Counted from the stretch's first letter, positions 40,905 through 53,000 are shown. The stretch: 64,000 bases of DNA from Cladosporium sp. IMV 00045 (GCA_001931905.2 MSJI02000576.1:1-64000); one strand, 5' to 3'. Made by a program: numbers and translations. The notes: generated from the sequence alone by a model not told the origin.

Positions 40905-43900
40905 CTAACCACCCTTCCTCTCACTCTCATTCGCAGGCATGGGCTCACCACCACCACCCCCATGAGCCCTCGGACTCCTCGGCTGACCCACACCACCACC
41001 GGCGGCGGTAGACTTATTCTTCTTGTGAGACTTGCGACCAGGAGCCGGCTGCCACTCATTCTTCTGACCGGAGCCAGCATTGCTCGCTTGCTGCCCAGAA
41101 GACTTGGCAGGCCCTTGCTTAGTCCCATTCCCAATTCCCAAGCCGGCTTTGCTACGCTCGTTCTTCGCCTCGTTGGGTCTGGGCTTGTCGTTCTCGTCGC
41201 GCTGGGCTTGTTTGGCGTTGGCGACTTTGGCGGCTTTGACGAGGCCGTTCACTTGGGATTGTTGGGGCGAGTCGAAGGTGTCGAAGGTCTTGGTTGGGGA
41301 TGGGGTGCGGAGCTCGGCGACGGGGGAGAGCAATGGCGCTGCGCTTGTGGATAGCGGGTCGGTTGCGGATTCGTCGTGGGAGGATGCGTGGCCGTTGGAT
41401 GTTGCTGGGGCGCGAGGGCCGGATGTTCTACGCGTTGTTGGAGAGACGCCCGGAGAGGAGGAGCGGCGCTCGGCTTGAGCGTCTGCATCCTGGCTGCTGA
41501 AGTCTTTCGTGCGTAGAGGCAGGGAGTAGGAATATGGCGATTCCATGTTGGAGATCCCATTGACCGCATGCCTGGGCTGAAGAGGCGGGTTGGAGCCATT
41601 GACGATGATCGGGCCTCCCTCGCCGGCACTGGCAAGCTCAGGAGCAGGAGAAGAGTCATAGCTTGACGAGCTGAAAGCATTGCCCTGCGCTCTTGACGTT
41701 CCTATGTCACCCACAGCAGAAGCTCGTGAATGGCTCAAAGGGCTGGGAGACCGAGAAGAATGCCGTCCATTTGCGGTCGGAGGCATCAAATCGGGCGTCA
41801 CTCTACGCTGGCGCTGCGGAGGATCCCTCAACTGAGGCATAGCAGGGACAGGCATCTGATTTGCCGTGGCTTGCTGCGGTCCAAGCTGTGGTGATTGGCC
41901 GACGTAGTAACCGACATACTCTTTTGGCATCGCAGTATCTGTATTGCTGTGCTGCATGTTAGGCATTGCGGAATATGGCATTTGCACGCCTGCATGCTGA
42001 GCATGACCGAAAGCCTGCGGCGAACGAAGATTAGGGTATCCAGCCCCGACTCCGAGCGCTTGCATGTCGAATCCTTGTTGGGCGAGCTGGTGCACGAGCA
42101 ACGGATGAGGAAATGAGCGGCCAGGTTGGCTTTGCGAACGCATCGAGCTGGTGGACGGGACTGGCTCTGATGCGCGCTGTCCCTGACGTCTCAATGCTGG
42201 GACAGCAGCAACAAGCGATGGGCTTGAGGGGTTGGTATTTGTGCCTTCGCGTGTCGATTTCTGTCCCTGAGCTGCGGATGGTGGTGCAAAACGTGGTGGA
42301 TAGTGAAGCATGTATCCAGGAAGCAAAGGTGCTGTCTGCGGCACGACATCGATCGAGTTATATCTTGAGTTGCCGACAGAGCCGTTCGCAAATTGTGAAC
42401 GAGGGTGTGGGGATCCAACACCGGCAAGATCGCCCGCTCGAACCTGACCTTGATTCGTATGTTGCTGTGCAACCAATTGTGACCTCAAAACATCCTGTTG
42501 GGCCTGGAGGTATTGGTACTGCTGGAACAATTGATCATGCAGATTTCCTTTCGCCGCGAAGTAGTCCATGGCAGTGACGCCGACAGGTGGACTCTGCATG
42601 TACACACCGCGCTGGTTGTTGAACGCCGAACCGCTGCTCGCCCGCCTATTCCCAGATCGCTGCGCAGATTGATTCCTATTTCCACCCTTTTTCCTTCCAC
42701 CAGAGTTGGGCTCCTGATTTTGCCTGGCTCCAGTTTGAGATGCACTGCGGGTGAGTGTAGGCTTCGGTTTCGGCGGTGGTCTTTGAAAAGGCGTCTTTTC
42801 AGGATCGGGGGGGAACTCGAACTGCTCGCAGCATTTCTCCAGTTGACATCCGTCTGCGAGAAAGTCGTATGCGCGCCGTATCTCCTCGTGAATTCCATGC
42901 CAGGCATAATCGTCCGCGGAATTGCCCAAATTTCGCTCGGTGTTGAAGGGCTCCTCCACACAAAGTCGACATCGTGCCTCCTTGTTGTCGGCGTAGTTAT
43001 CCCATCCTTTCTCGCGCCGGGAGAGCAATCGTCCTTCTTTCACCGATACAACATATGTCGCGTAGTTGAATTCATATCCATAGTGCAGGAAGAATGCGAA
43101 AAGCAGTTCCGCTAATGATTCCTTGTTGTCCTTGCCACATCCTCTTATTGACTCGAGATCGTCCGCAAACGGTGAAAGCTTTCCGTCGACTGTCGATCGC
43201 TTGTCGTCCGGCATTTTTTGCAGAGAAGGAATGATTGGAGGATTCCGTCGTTGCAGAAAGCTGATGATCATACAAATCCAGGTGTAGGAGCTGATGGTGC
43301 CACCAAAGGCTGAAAGTGTGATTAGTGGCGTGATATTTTTGGTAGTGACGATCGCACTTACCAGCATCATTCAATAACCTCCTTTTCGTCCAGTACTTGA
43401 TGATTTTCGCCAAAGGTCGTACTCTGTCGTCCAATTGTACATACGTCTTGATCATGCGTGTGTTTTCCAGGGCCAAGGGGTTATTCACATTAATATCGCA
43501 AGCCAGTTGCAGTTGGGGATCCCAGCATTTGACGATCGGCACCTTGGCGGCCGCCCTGCAGACCACCTTCTGCATGCCATCTGTGTGTGTGTTGTCAGCA
43601 AAGCCATAATTTCCCCTTCACAGGGCCATCGTCGTGACACCTACGTCTAGACAAGAGCGTCGCCAGCGAATGCATGCTCTCCAGTTTCCGCATGGGCGTA
43701 GTGACGCATATATCCACATCCGAGTCGCTGCTGCTCAATAGATTTCCCGAACTGCCAAAAACCGCCACCTCGATGTTGCTTTCAGGCCATTCATCGTTCA
43801 TTATTCGTTCCAGCTTCTTGATCAATGCCGCTCTTCGCTCTTCGCTCTCATCACTCGGTAATAATCGGTCGTAGAGCTCGCGCATGTCTCCAGACAGCTT

Positions 43901-44281
43901 CTTTTCCTCTTCCGGCTCCAGCGTCTTCTTCAGCTCTTTCTTGGGCGGGCCAAGCTCCTGGTCGCCGCCATCGATATAGGGAATCCGCCGTTTGCGGAAT
44001 TCAGGTCCCGTCTCGAACTTGCAAACCACGGGTCCTTGTGGGGGGACTCGTTGGGAGCCATTTTGACCCTGACCGACGGCTTCGGATGCGACAGAGCGAG
44101 GACTCTGGTTAGCGAGCCCACGGTGTGGCGAAGGCGAGCGGGAGCTGAAGCGAATATCCCGCGGCTGCTGGTAAGGAGTGGAAGGCACGGAGTTTGAATG
44201 CTGGGTCTGCAACTGAGGGCGAGGAGGATGTCGCTGCATGAATTTTTCGTGCTGGAGAGTAGCCATAGTAGGCTTAGGCAT
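40905..44281 (-). CDS. Cid1/Cut-family terminal nucleotidyltransferase, copy 2
   Basis: Exons 44281-43645, 43580-43362 and 43309-40905; 1086 aa. Splice sites (GTAGGT, GTAAGT; CACAG, TTCAG) and phases match copy 1. The nucleotidyltransferase core (FGSSGN, SDVDIC, LACDINVNN) and PAP-associated domain are identical or nearly so between the copies. Differences lie in the disordered C-terminal half, with in-frame losses such as one NGN repeat and one Gly run. This copy has its own upstream region, so it is the complete gene of the pair. Substrates are unknown; mRNA 3' tagging is inferred from the Aspergillus Cut enzymes. Confidence 0.92.
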
Positions 44282-44859
44282 TCCGCTCTCGGTGCAGCGG
44301 CGTGGGCCAGCGTGTCACGAACACAGTCTCACGTCGAGAGAGAGAGCGGGTGCAGACTTCCCATTTGAGGGCCCAGCGCGACTGTGTGTGCCGCCAGTGA
44401 CGTCGTGGATGGACGAGAAGCGGCGGGAAGACAAGAGGAGGAGCAGACCAGGGGCAGAAGGATGCAATAGCTTTGTTGATGGAGATGTGAGCGAGACGGC
44501 GTGGGAAGTATTGGGCAGGGTGGAGGAGTAGCAGCACCCTGGGCGGCGGTTACAGGGCAGGTTGTTGTCTCAGAAAGTTCGTTAGAAGGGCCGGCGTCGT
44601 GTGCGGAAGTGTGGGCGTGACGGGGCGTGGGAGTCTGTGTGTGCTGTGCGTGTGTGATGGGCGAGCGGGCCCGACGGCGATTGAGGCAGGGCGGGAGGTG
44701 TGAAAGATGAGAGGTGGATGTTGCTCGGGAGGGTGAAGTAGTGAGAATAAGGTAACGAGTCGATCAGATGCTGGTGATATGCGGCGTGCGGCAAAAGGAG
44801 GGAGGGGAGGATTTCGAGAGCTGGTGCTTTAGATTGAACGTCCGCTCGCTGGCTGGCTG

Positions 44860-44905
<46 letters not shown>

Positions 44906-45634
44906 TCTGGCTCTCTCTCTCTCCCCGGACCTTGTGTTGCCGTCGCTTGTGTGGGCAGTTACGACTCGCGCGCTTTTTCTTTCATCAAATGCGTTTGTTC
45001 TTTTTAATCAATATATTGATTAATCGCAATTACCGAGGAGCTTGACTGAGACCGTCAGTGTTTGCAGTCGTGTCTTCCACTCTCTCTCCCCTACCGGCAT
45101 TCCCTCACCCTACTCCGGCCCCCTAATTAGTGCACCCAGCTCCGCATCTCACACGAGAATGGGGAAACATCAGCCTGCCTAATGCATGCATGCTCACTCC
45201 CCATCGGCACAGCCCGATCGACATCTGATGCTGATGATGATGCTTCGCGGCTGACCGGGCGACCTGACTGTGGCTAGTAGCCCTACACGCACATCCGGGT
45301 TTGGCCATCGAGGTCGTGTAACCGCCGGCAGTCCGCTCAGCCTCAAAGCTGACCCACGATGAGTCTGGCCCTCAAAGGCGGTGTCTTTGTTTATATCCAG
45401 CGCTGATCTCATGGCTGACTCGCTTGGGCTATGAGATTCATGGTAATCAGGGCTAGGAGACAAAGAGCATCTTTTGTGGCAGCATCGAGCTTCACAAATG
45501 GCAAGCCAGGTCACGATTGAGGTTCAAGTGAGCTGACAATATACGGCATCTTCGATGGTGTTGAAACATTTACACGAAAACGCAAGTATCTTCGCTAACA
45601 AACGCTCTATGCCATATCCCTCACAACCACATCA
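44282..45634. other. intergenic with CT microsatellite
   Basis: 1.35 kb containing the nucleotidyltransferase promoter on the left and the isochorismatase 3' flank on the right. It holds the (CT)n tract at 44863-44924 and a TGCATGCA palindrome near 45184. Short open frames through the CT tract (Leu-Ser repeats) are not called. Confidence 0.5.
44863..44924. repeat. (CT)n microsatellite
   Basis: 19 perfect CT units (44863-44900) followed by an interrupted CT-rich stretch to about 44924. Polypyrimidine on the plus strand, with triplex (H-DNA) potential. Confidence 0.95.
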
Positions 45635-46386
45635 TCACAACCTACACAACCCCTCCAAATTCTCCTTCGTCATCCCACTCCACTCCCTCACCAACCTGCT
45701 CACATCCCTAAACTCCCCAATCCCCGCATCGCCCATACACTCATACAAAAAGCTCTCCGAAGTCGTCACGACAACCCCCTCCTGCCTCAGCCTCGCCAGC
45801 GCAACCGGCACCTCCTGCGGATTACAGCTGCTCACGCCGTCCGCCAGAACGTACACCTTGTGGCCCTCCCTCAACAAATCCAGCGCCGTCTGCGTCACGC
45901 AGATGTGGCTCTCGATGCCGACGATGACGACCTCGCGCTTCTCCTTGCCGAGCGCGTCGAAGGCGCCGCGCAGCTCGGGAACCCACATTGAGAAGGCCGA
46001 CTTATCAACGTGAGCCTGTGTTTTTATGCCGCCTTCGGCGCCGCTGTCTAGTCCCAGCTCGGGACACGTCTCGCCGAGTTTGGCGCGCAGCTGCGTCGTG
46101 GCGAAGACGGGGATGGAGAGGATCTGCGAGGCGCGAAGGAGTTTCTGTGTCGTCGATACGACTTTGGGGAATTCGTGGATGGCCGGGCGGAATTTCTCTT
46201 GAAGATCGCAGATGCTTTGGGAGAGAGGAGGGGGACGGTCAGCCTGGGAAGTGAACATGTCATAGCGGGTTGGCGTACAAGAGTGTTGGGCGCACTGGGA
46301 TGTTACAATCAGCTTGGTTCGTGGTGATGGCATGGGATGCATGGTGAGGTGGATTGCGTACAGAGGCGCCTTGCGGGTGCGGCCAT
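45635..46386 (-). CDS. isochorismatase-family hydrolase
   Basis: Cysteine hydrolase of the isochorismatase/ISOC-like family, 206 aa. Three exons: 46386-46362, a 16-nt microexon 46294-46279, and 46214-45635. Introns of 67 and 64 nt both start GTACGC. The phases (1, then 2) fit and give MAAPARRLLRPTLFICDLQEKFRP, the expected N-terminal strand of the fold. Without these splices the frame has no such start. The catalytic triad is visible: Asp in ICDLQEKF, Lys in VDKSAFSMW and Cys in ESHICVTQT. Related fungal proteins are small cytosolic or mitochondrial hydrolases whose substrates are mostly unknown. Alone on its strand, between CT and GA microsatellites. Confidence 0.9.
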
Positions 46387-46807
46387 TGTGGAAGATTATT
46401 GTGAAAGTGGTATAATCAAACGACCAAATGCAATCGTGTCTCGTCGCGTGCTATTCTTCAGTAATATTAAATCAAACAAATTGTGTTGATGCGAGGAAGA
46501 CTTCCTCCATCAACAGCAATGCGCATCCATCTCTCCGAAGTGACGTGAACGCTTCGTTCGAACCTCGGCTCCACCCCTCAGCCCTGCCTGCCCCCTCGCA
46601 TGCGGTGGAAAGTGGCTAGACGCCTTTAGTTGATCGACGCTATTGACCGTTTCTTCACAACGACAGGGAAGATTGCTGTAATTTTGGCCCTCTGGATGCA
46701 TCTGATCGTTTACGAAATGCTCCAGGGCGGTGTGCAACGCGTACAGTATCGTGCCAGAAGATCGAGACATAAAAGGGACATCAAGACAGGGAGGAAGACG
46801 CTTGTCG

Positions 46808-46861
<54 letters not shown>

Positions 46862-47448
46862 AGACGCGGTGGCATCTCTCATGTGTTGGTGTCGCTAACC
46901 GACTCGCAATTCAACCATATTTGGGATTTTACTCTCTTTTTCCATCGAAAATACGGGAGGAAAGTGTGCTGATGGCCTAGCTGACTCCGGCGGCCAAACG
47001 ACAAATGAGCTGAAAGTCCTCTGCCTTTGCTGTTATTGTTATTCGCTACTACATGCTTCGTGGAGCGGCTCCAAGGATCGTAGGACAGAGTCTCGGGACG
47101 GCGGTTTGGCGTGAATGGGCTTGAGAGACGACTGTGTACTCCTCAACAATGAGCGCAGCGTTTCAATTTGCAGCATCATGGTGCCCGGGACGTTTGTCTT
47201 TGCTTTTGTCTAGACGATAAGCTCCCCAATGAGCCGGTCAGGAAACCGCCAGTTTAAAAGGACTGATCCTCACTTGAGATCTCGATTGACTCCGAGCCCC
47301 TAAAAGACAACCGAGAGCCTGAGACGCTCCCGTCGGTCTGATTGAGATACGGGTCGCGTGCGTAGGGTTCAAACCGCAGTTTTCCATGTACGCGTGTATT
47401 TATATCTATCCATCAATACCAATAGGACAAAACAAAAACACCAAACTC
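46387..47448. other. intergenic with GA microsatellite
   Basis: 1.06 kb between the isochorismatase start and the transporter stop. It contains the (AG)n tract at 46812-46857. Frames through it encode Glu-Arg or Ser-Leu repeats and are not called. Confidence 0.5.
46812..46857. repeat. (AG)n microsatellite
   Basis: 23 perfect AG units on the plus strand, complementary in sense to the CT tract 1.9 kb upstream. Confidence 0.95.
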
Positions 47449-48840
47449 TCACGCCCCAGCAGCAAAGAAACTCGCCAAACTGCCCACAGCCAGCCCAGCC
47501 ACAAGACAAAGACCCATGAAACCGCCCGCGGCCTCACGCTCTTCCGGCTCAACCCACTCGCCCGCGCCGATCATGCACGTACTTCCCAAATATCCGTTCG
47601 TCAGACCGAAGAGCATTTGCACGAAGACCAAGTAAAAAACATCGCTCTTCACCACGGCGCCCTGGCCGCGAATATTGCACAGGTGGTAGAAGCCGACCCA
47701 GACAATGCGGAGCAGAGCGAGGAAGAGGACGATGCGAGGTCGACGCACGAGCGAGAGCGCCGGCAGGGCTGTGGACAGGCGGCCGAGGAGGTCGCCGACG
47801 TTCCAGAAGAGGAAGGCGAGGGGGATGAAACTTGAGGGTTGCAGGAAGGCTGGTTGGTCGGCGGGTGGCCGGACGGAGACGATGCGTTGCGTGAAGACGG
47901 GGAAGATCATCGTGATGGCGAAGGTGACGAAGACGGCTGTGGCGAGCCAGAAGAGTTTGCGGAAGAGCAGAAGTAAGGGGACTTCGCGCCGCTCGGGCTG
48001 GTGGTCGTCGAGGGTTTCGGGAGTGGTTGTTGGGGGAGGTTTGGAGGTTGTTTGGCGATGGCGGGTGGCGAGGTAGGAGAAGGCGAAGAGCGTCATGACG
48101 GAGATGACGGTTGCTGTTAGGAAATATGCGAGTGCTGCTGTGGATTTCACAGGTTGAGGACCTGGTGCTGGTGGCTCTGGAGATGGCACGCCGTCGACGG
48201 GCTTCGGTGTAGCTTCCTTGCTTTGGACAGACAACACTGACACAATCTGGGCGATACAAGGCAGGACTCCAGCTACGCCTTGGCCGGTCATGATGCCCTG
48301 CGTATACTGTGCCTGGCCAAAACCTGAGACGTAGGCGAAGATGCCGTTCTGACATAGACCCGTTGCCAGACTTGTTGCGAAGATCATAGCCATTAGAAAA
48401 ATGAAATAGCCCATAGCGCCCGTATCAAACACAGTAGAGGCTGCGAGAAGGGCAAAGATAGCCATGTTGATGAACAGGGAGCTGATGATGCGTTTAGGGT
48501 AGCTGGCTCCAGCTTGCATTCTCGTAAGAATCAGCATCGAAACCAGATTGGTGATTGTCGAGACGGCCAGCTCCGCTGCTTGGAAGTTCTCCGATATCCA
48601 CTCATTATCACGAAATCGATGTTGGAAGTATGGACCTGCTGCGAGGAACATATTCCAGGCCCAAAGCATGGATATGCCCAGCAGCAGGAAGACGCTATAC
48701 TCCAGCCATGAGAAGCCGGGTTTGGTATCCTCGTATGTTGAAGCTACATCCTCCCTGTCGGCCTCAGTGATGCTGTTCTCCAAAGGCTCATATGCCTGCT
48801 CCTCCTCTTCTCCCTTCCATAATCGGCGAATGCGGTCCAT
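47449..48840 (-). CDS. FUN26: equilibrative nucleoside transporter (FUN26/ENT type)
   Basis: 463-aa integral membrane protein of the ENT (SLC29) family. In yeast the single member, Fun26, moves nucleosides and nucleobases across the vacuolar membrane. It starts MDRIRRLWKG, with an acidic N-terminal tail, then about 11 hydrophobic segments, beginning with EYSVFLLLGISMLWAWNMFLAAGPYF (the ENT TM1 signature with W and N). Later come GLCQNGIFAYVSGF (TM5-like) and NGYLGSTCMIGAGEWV near the C-terminus. A long hydrophilic loop (about residues 210-300) separates TM6 and TM7, as in other ENTs. The ATG at 48840 is chosen because the frame upstream begins at a TTG. Intronless. Confidence 0.9.
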   Translation of the reverse strand: MDRIRRLWKGEEEEQAYEPLENSITEADREDVASTYEDTKPGFSWLEYSVFLLLGISMLWAWNMFLAAGPYFQHRFRDNEWISENFQAAELAVSTITNLVSMLILTRMQAGASYPKRIISSLFINMAIFALLAASTVFDTGAMGYFIFLMAMIFATSLATGLCQNGIFAYVSGFGQAQYTQGIMTGQGVAGVLPCIAQIVSVLSVQSKEATPKPVDGVPSPEPPAPGPQPVKSTAALAYFLTATVISVMTLFAFSYLATRHRQTTSKPPPTTTPETLDDHQPERREVPLLLLFRKLFWLATAVFVTFAITMIFPVFTQRIVSVRPPADQPAFLQPSSFIPLAFLFWNVGDLLGRLSTALPALSLVRRPRIVLFLALLRIVWVGFYHLCNIRGQGAVVKSDVFYLVFVQMLFGLTNGYLGSTCMIGAGEWVEPEEREAAGGFMGLCLVAGLAVGSLASFFAAGA

Positions 48841-50051
48841 GTCGGTTGGATGTGAACTGATAACGCTGGCTGTTCTTCCGACGTTGGATATAGACTGAAC
48901 GATCGAGGTGATGTCTGAGAAAAGTCGATGATTGCGAATAACAGGAAGCACCTCAGCCCATGTTGACGCTGGCACTCTCAACGCTGGCGTGCCTACGTGC
49001 TATCACGCGTGTGATGTCTGATATCGCTGATCCACTCTCAAGTCACGCGTCGTCACAGGCAGGTGAAGCCTAAAGATTGCCGGCCTCAGGCAGCATAGCC
49101 CTCAAGCGGAGGAGCCTCCACGACTCGCTTGAGCGCTTCGTCCATTTCATCTTGTTTTTAAACGACCGTTTCACGACCACATGACCCTTTCATGCTGCTT
49201 GCATGTATGTTGTGCATATTTATAGCTTTGATGCGTCGTTTGAAGCTGCCACGAAAACATCTGGTAGCTCCGGTGTCGCTGGAACCCGATATTCATGCAC
49301 AGCACAGCGCCATGTCCAGTCCGGCGCCGGCCGTATGACATGCAAATATACCCAGCTATCGACAGCCCCCAAGCCCTGAGTCCTCGAAATATCCCACTAG
49401 TATCGCCTAGTCGTGCGACGGATTCTTGGAATCCAAACGTCGAGGCATCAAAGCTGTCTGAGATCGATGGTACGCTGGCATCATCGAAGGAGTCAACTTG
49501 CACCACGCAGTCTTGAGATCATCATCATATGTACCTTTGTGTATTGTACCTCGACGCAACGGATCGGGACGGCTTGATGCATCTGCATTTGCATGGTAGA
49601 GATCTCGGAAGCCAATTCCCATCGGCACGTCATTGATGTTGTTCAAGGATCACCGGCCATTCCCAAGCAAGCTAAAGCAGCGGTGCAGAAGGAGGACAGA
49701 GCTTCGCATGCGTGCAAAATCGCTTTAGCATACCGCTTCGCCTGAACGATTTTCTTTGGCGATTCCCGAATTGCTCCTTTCCTTCTGGTTGGACATACAT
49801 CTTCCCTTTTCTGTATATTATTTTTTTGCATTTGCATACGGCATTGGCGCAGCTTCTTCTGCATCACTGCCTCTGTATATTTTCTACTGAGTGTAGACTC
49901 AGCCTATACTCGCGACATCTACAACAGGACTATATCACCACAAAAGAGCTTGTACTTGGTCGACACAGTTGCATGAACATCATGCTCGCATAAGTCATTT
50001 TGCAGTAACCGTCGTTGGCCCAAGGAATTCTACAGAACGGCCACTTCCACC
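48841..50051. other. divergent promoter region, transporter / giant coiled-coil gene
   Basis: 1.2 kb. It contains a T-rich stretch near 49790-49830 and a small uORF (49973-49993, six codons) before the coiled-coil gene. No supported gene; short frames on both strands lack domains. Confidence 0.4.
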
Positions 50052-53000
50052 ATGGACGAGATCATTGTCCCCAAGCATGAAAGCTCGGATAGCTTGTCTT
50101 CCTCCATGCTCACCGAGAAGGCCGAGTCTCCAAATGGAACTCGCACCCTCATTCACGAGATTGACCACATCAAGCATTTGATCACTCGTGTTCAAGCGAC
50201 CCCTCGCGGTGCCGAGAGCATAACAGCCCAAGTTTTCCGCCGTCGAGGCTCGTCTCAGCAAAACGTGACCCAGTCACAACTCTTCCAGGAGCTCGACGCA
50301 TTAAAACGCCGCATCAAGCACGAGACACAGCCGAGAAGAGAAAGAGATGAGAGTGTCTCTAGGGACCCGGACACTGAGAGTGAAGCCGAAGTCGGCGATG
50401 TGCTGGATGACAGGGAAGAGGAGATTGAAAGATTGAGGGAACAAGTCGAGTTGGTTAAGTCTCAGCGGGAGAAATGGATTGGCGATGCTGAGGCTCGAAT
50501 TGACAAGGCATTGGAAGAGAAGGAAGCCGCTGAGAAGAAAACCAATGAATCGGAGAGTCAGCTGCAGGAATTTTCTGGCCAACTTGAAGAATTTAAGCAG
50601 GCTTTGCAAAAGTCTCAGGCCGAGCAAGAGCAGACGAAGCACTCCTTTGACACTGCTCAGAGGTCTCTCAAATCGATCGACTCGGAAAAGGCCAACCTTG
50701 AACAGCAGCTGGCAACTCTGCATGAAAACCTGAAGAAGGCGCGGGAAGAGTCGGAGCATGCCACCACATCCAAAGCTGCAGTCGAAAAAGAAATCATACT
50801 CGCAAGATCAAAGGCGGAGGAGCTAGCGAACATCAAAGCGGACAACGAGAGCGCACTGGCCTCCAAGGACCAGCAACTTCACGAAGCGACTGAGGCGAAG
50901 AAAGCTCTCGAAAAGGAGTTCGATGGAGTGAAAACAAAACTGCAAGAGCTCGAGAAGCTCAAGGTCGAAAACGAGAACACTTCCGCCGCCAAGGACCGTC
51001 GCATCGCAACACTTGAGCGTGAAGGCGAGGAAGCAACTGAGAAGTTGCAGACCACCCTCAAAGAGCACAAGGTAGCATCTGATGCCGCCCGAAAGCAACT
51101 CGACGACCTTCAGGCACAGATCAAGTCTAATGAAGCTTCTTCTGAGAAGTCCCAAGCCGAGATTGAGTCTCTTAGCGAGAAACTCGCCAAAGCCGAAGCA
51201 GCCTCTGCAGAGATCTATGAGAGAAGTCAGTCCGAGCGGGCGCGCGTCGCCGAGGAGACACACGCTCGCATGAAGCGTGAAGATGAGGCTCTGGCTGCTA
51301 CGGTCGCCAAAGAGCAGGAGCTCGCAGCCCTGAAGACCGAGTGCGACGAAACCAGGACTAGGCTGAGCAAGATGGGCCAAGCACAAGAGGAGCTCAGATT
51401 GGAACTTGATGCAAAGGTTAACGAATTGCAAGATGTCAAGACCGCCCATGAGAAGGAACTGCTCGAATCTCGCGAAAACCAGTCTAAGGAGGCAGAGCAA
51501 GTCCTCGCATCTCACGACAAGGAAGTCCAGGAACTCAAGGATGCCCGCGAAAACGAAGTCAAGCATCTACAGCTCAAGCTTGAGAGCTCGACCGCCGAAG
51601 CAAAATCGGTTCAGGATGATCTGAAAGCCAAATTGGCAGAGCTCGCCGGCCGTCTCGCCAAAGACACGAAGGAGCACGTCGCATTCCGTGAGCAAGCGGA
51701 GAAGGACAAGCAAACTCAAGACCAGCTTGTCGAGGCCACCAAGGCGAAGACAGCAGAGCTCGAGCAGGCACGCACGACAGCCGACGACACTGTTGCTCAG
51801 CTGCAAGCGAAGCTGACCACCCAGAGTCAAGACTTCGAGGCAAAGCATGCGTACATGGCCAAGGACCTTGAGGATGTTCGGGAGCAGCTCTCAGCCAAGC
51901 AAAATGATCTTGAAGCACTCGACAAGAAGCGCACTGAAATCTCGGAAGCGTTCGAGGAGGCAACTAGGATGCATGGTCAGTCGGGTGAGGCACACGAGCA
52001 GGCAGTCGCTACCCTGAAGGCCTCCCACGAGCAAGAGCTCGAGAGATTGAAGGCTGCGTCCGATCAAGCCTTTGACGAACATCAACGCATGGTTGAGGAA
52101 AGGACCGCTCTCAAGACCGAGCTGGAGAAGCTCAAGTCTGGTCAGGCTGCAGACGTTGAAAGACTGCAAGCTGAAGCTAACGAAGCTAAGGCGAACCTCG
52201 AGAAGACGATTGCTGAGAAGAGCGAGGAGCACGAGAACGGTCTGCGCGCCCTGATCAGCGAGCACTCGCAGGCCATCGAGGCCCTCCAGAAGGAGCATGC
52301 GTCTGAGTTGAAGCGCGCCTCTTCTACTTCCAAGTCCGCCGCCGAGCAAATGGAGGCCGAGCACCAACGCTTGATCCAGGAGCGCTCGCAATTCCATGAA
52401 TCTGCCGTTCAAGAGCTCAAGACCAGCCATGACGAAGCTGTCAACGAACTCAAGGCCAAGCACACTGCCGAGGCTGCAGAGGCTGAGAAGGCAGCAAAGG
52501 CCGCCGCCGACAAGCACAACGAAGCTATTGAGGCTCTCAAGGCTTCTGTTGCTTCTGAGGGCGAACAGTCCAAGAAGGAAGCAATCACTGTTGCCGAGAA
52601 CGCGAGCCGTGAGCACCAAAAGGTCATCGACGAACGCGAGAGTGCGCACTCCGCCGCTTTGGAGGCTTTGAAGGTTGAGCACGCTGCAGCTATTGAGGAG
52701 CTTAAGACTGGTCATGCTGCCGAGCTTCAACGCTCTGGAGACGATGCCGCGTTGGCAGCCGCAGCCGCTTCTGAAAGCAACCGCGATCTTGTTGAGGAAC
52801 GTATCAAGACGTACACCGCCCAGATCGAAGAGTTGAAGGCAGAGCACGCAGAGGCTCTTGAAAAGGCAGTGGCTGCTGCGAAGCAAGACGTCGAATCGGA
52901 ACTGCGCAATGCGCACTCCGAAGAGCTTGCGAAGTCTCAGTCAGAACACGATGCCGCAATCGCCGAGAAGGAGGCCAAGATTAAGCAGGTCGGTGAGTCT

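Larger units (their letters stand above)
36414..44284. repeat. copy 2 of duplicated block (right of the assembly gap)
   Basis: Collinear with 28683-36393, 7871 bp versus 7711 bp. It starts at the N run inside the RRM-gene first exon. The match ends at 44284, after which only this copy continues, into the nucleotidyltransferase promoter. Confidence 0.95.

Noticed and set aside
44768..45007. open frame through the CT microsatellite (Leu-Ser repeats)
   Set aside because: Frame openness is a trivial result of the dinucleotide repeat; the same applies to 46510-46972 through the GA tract.
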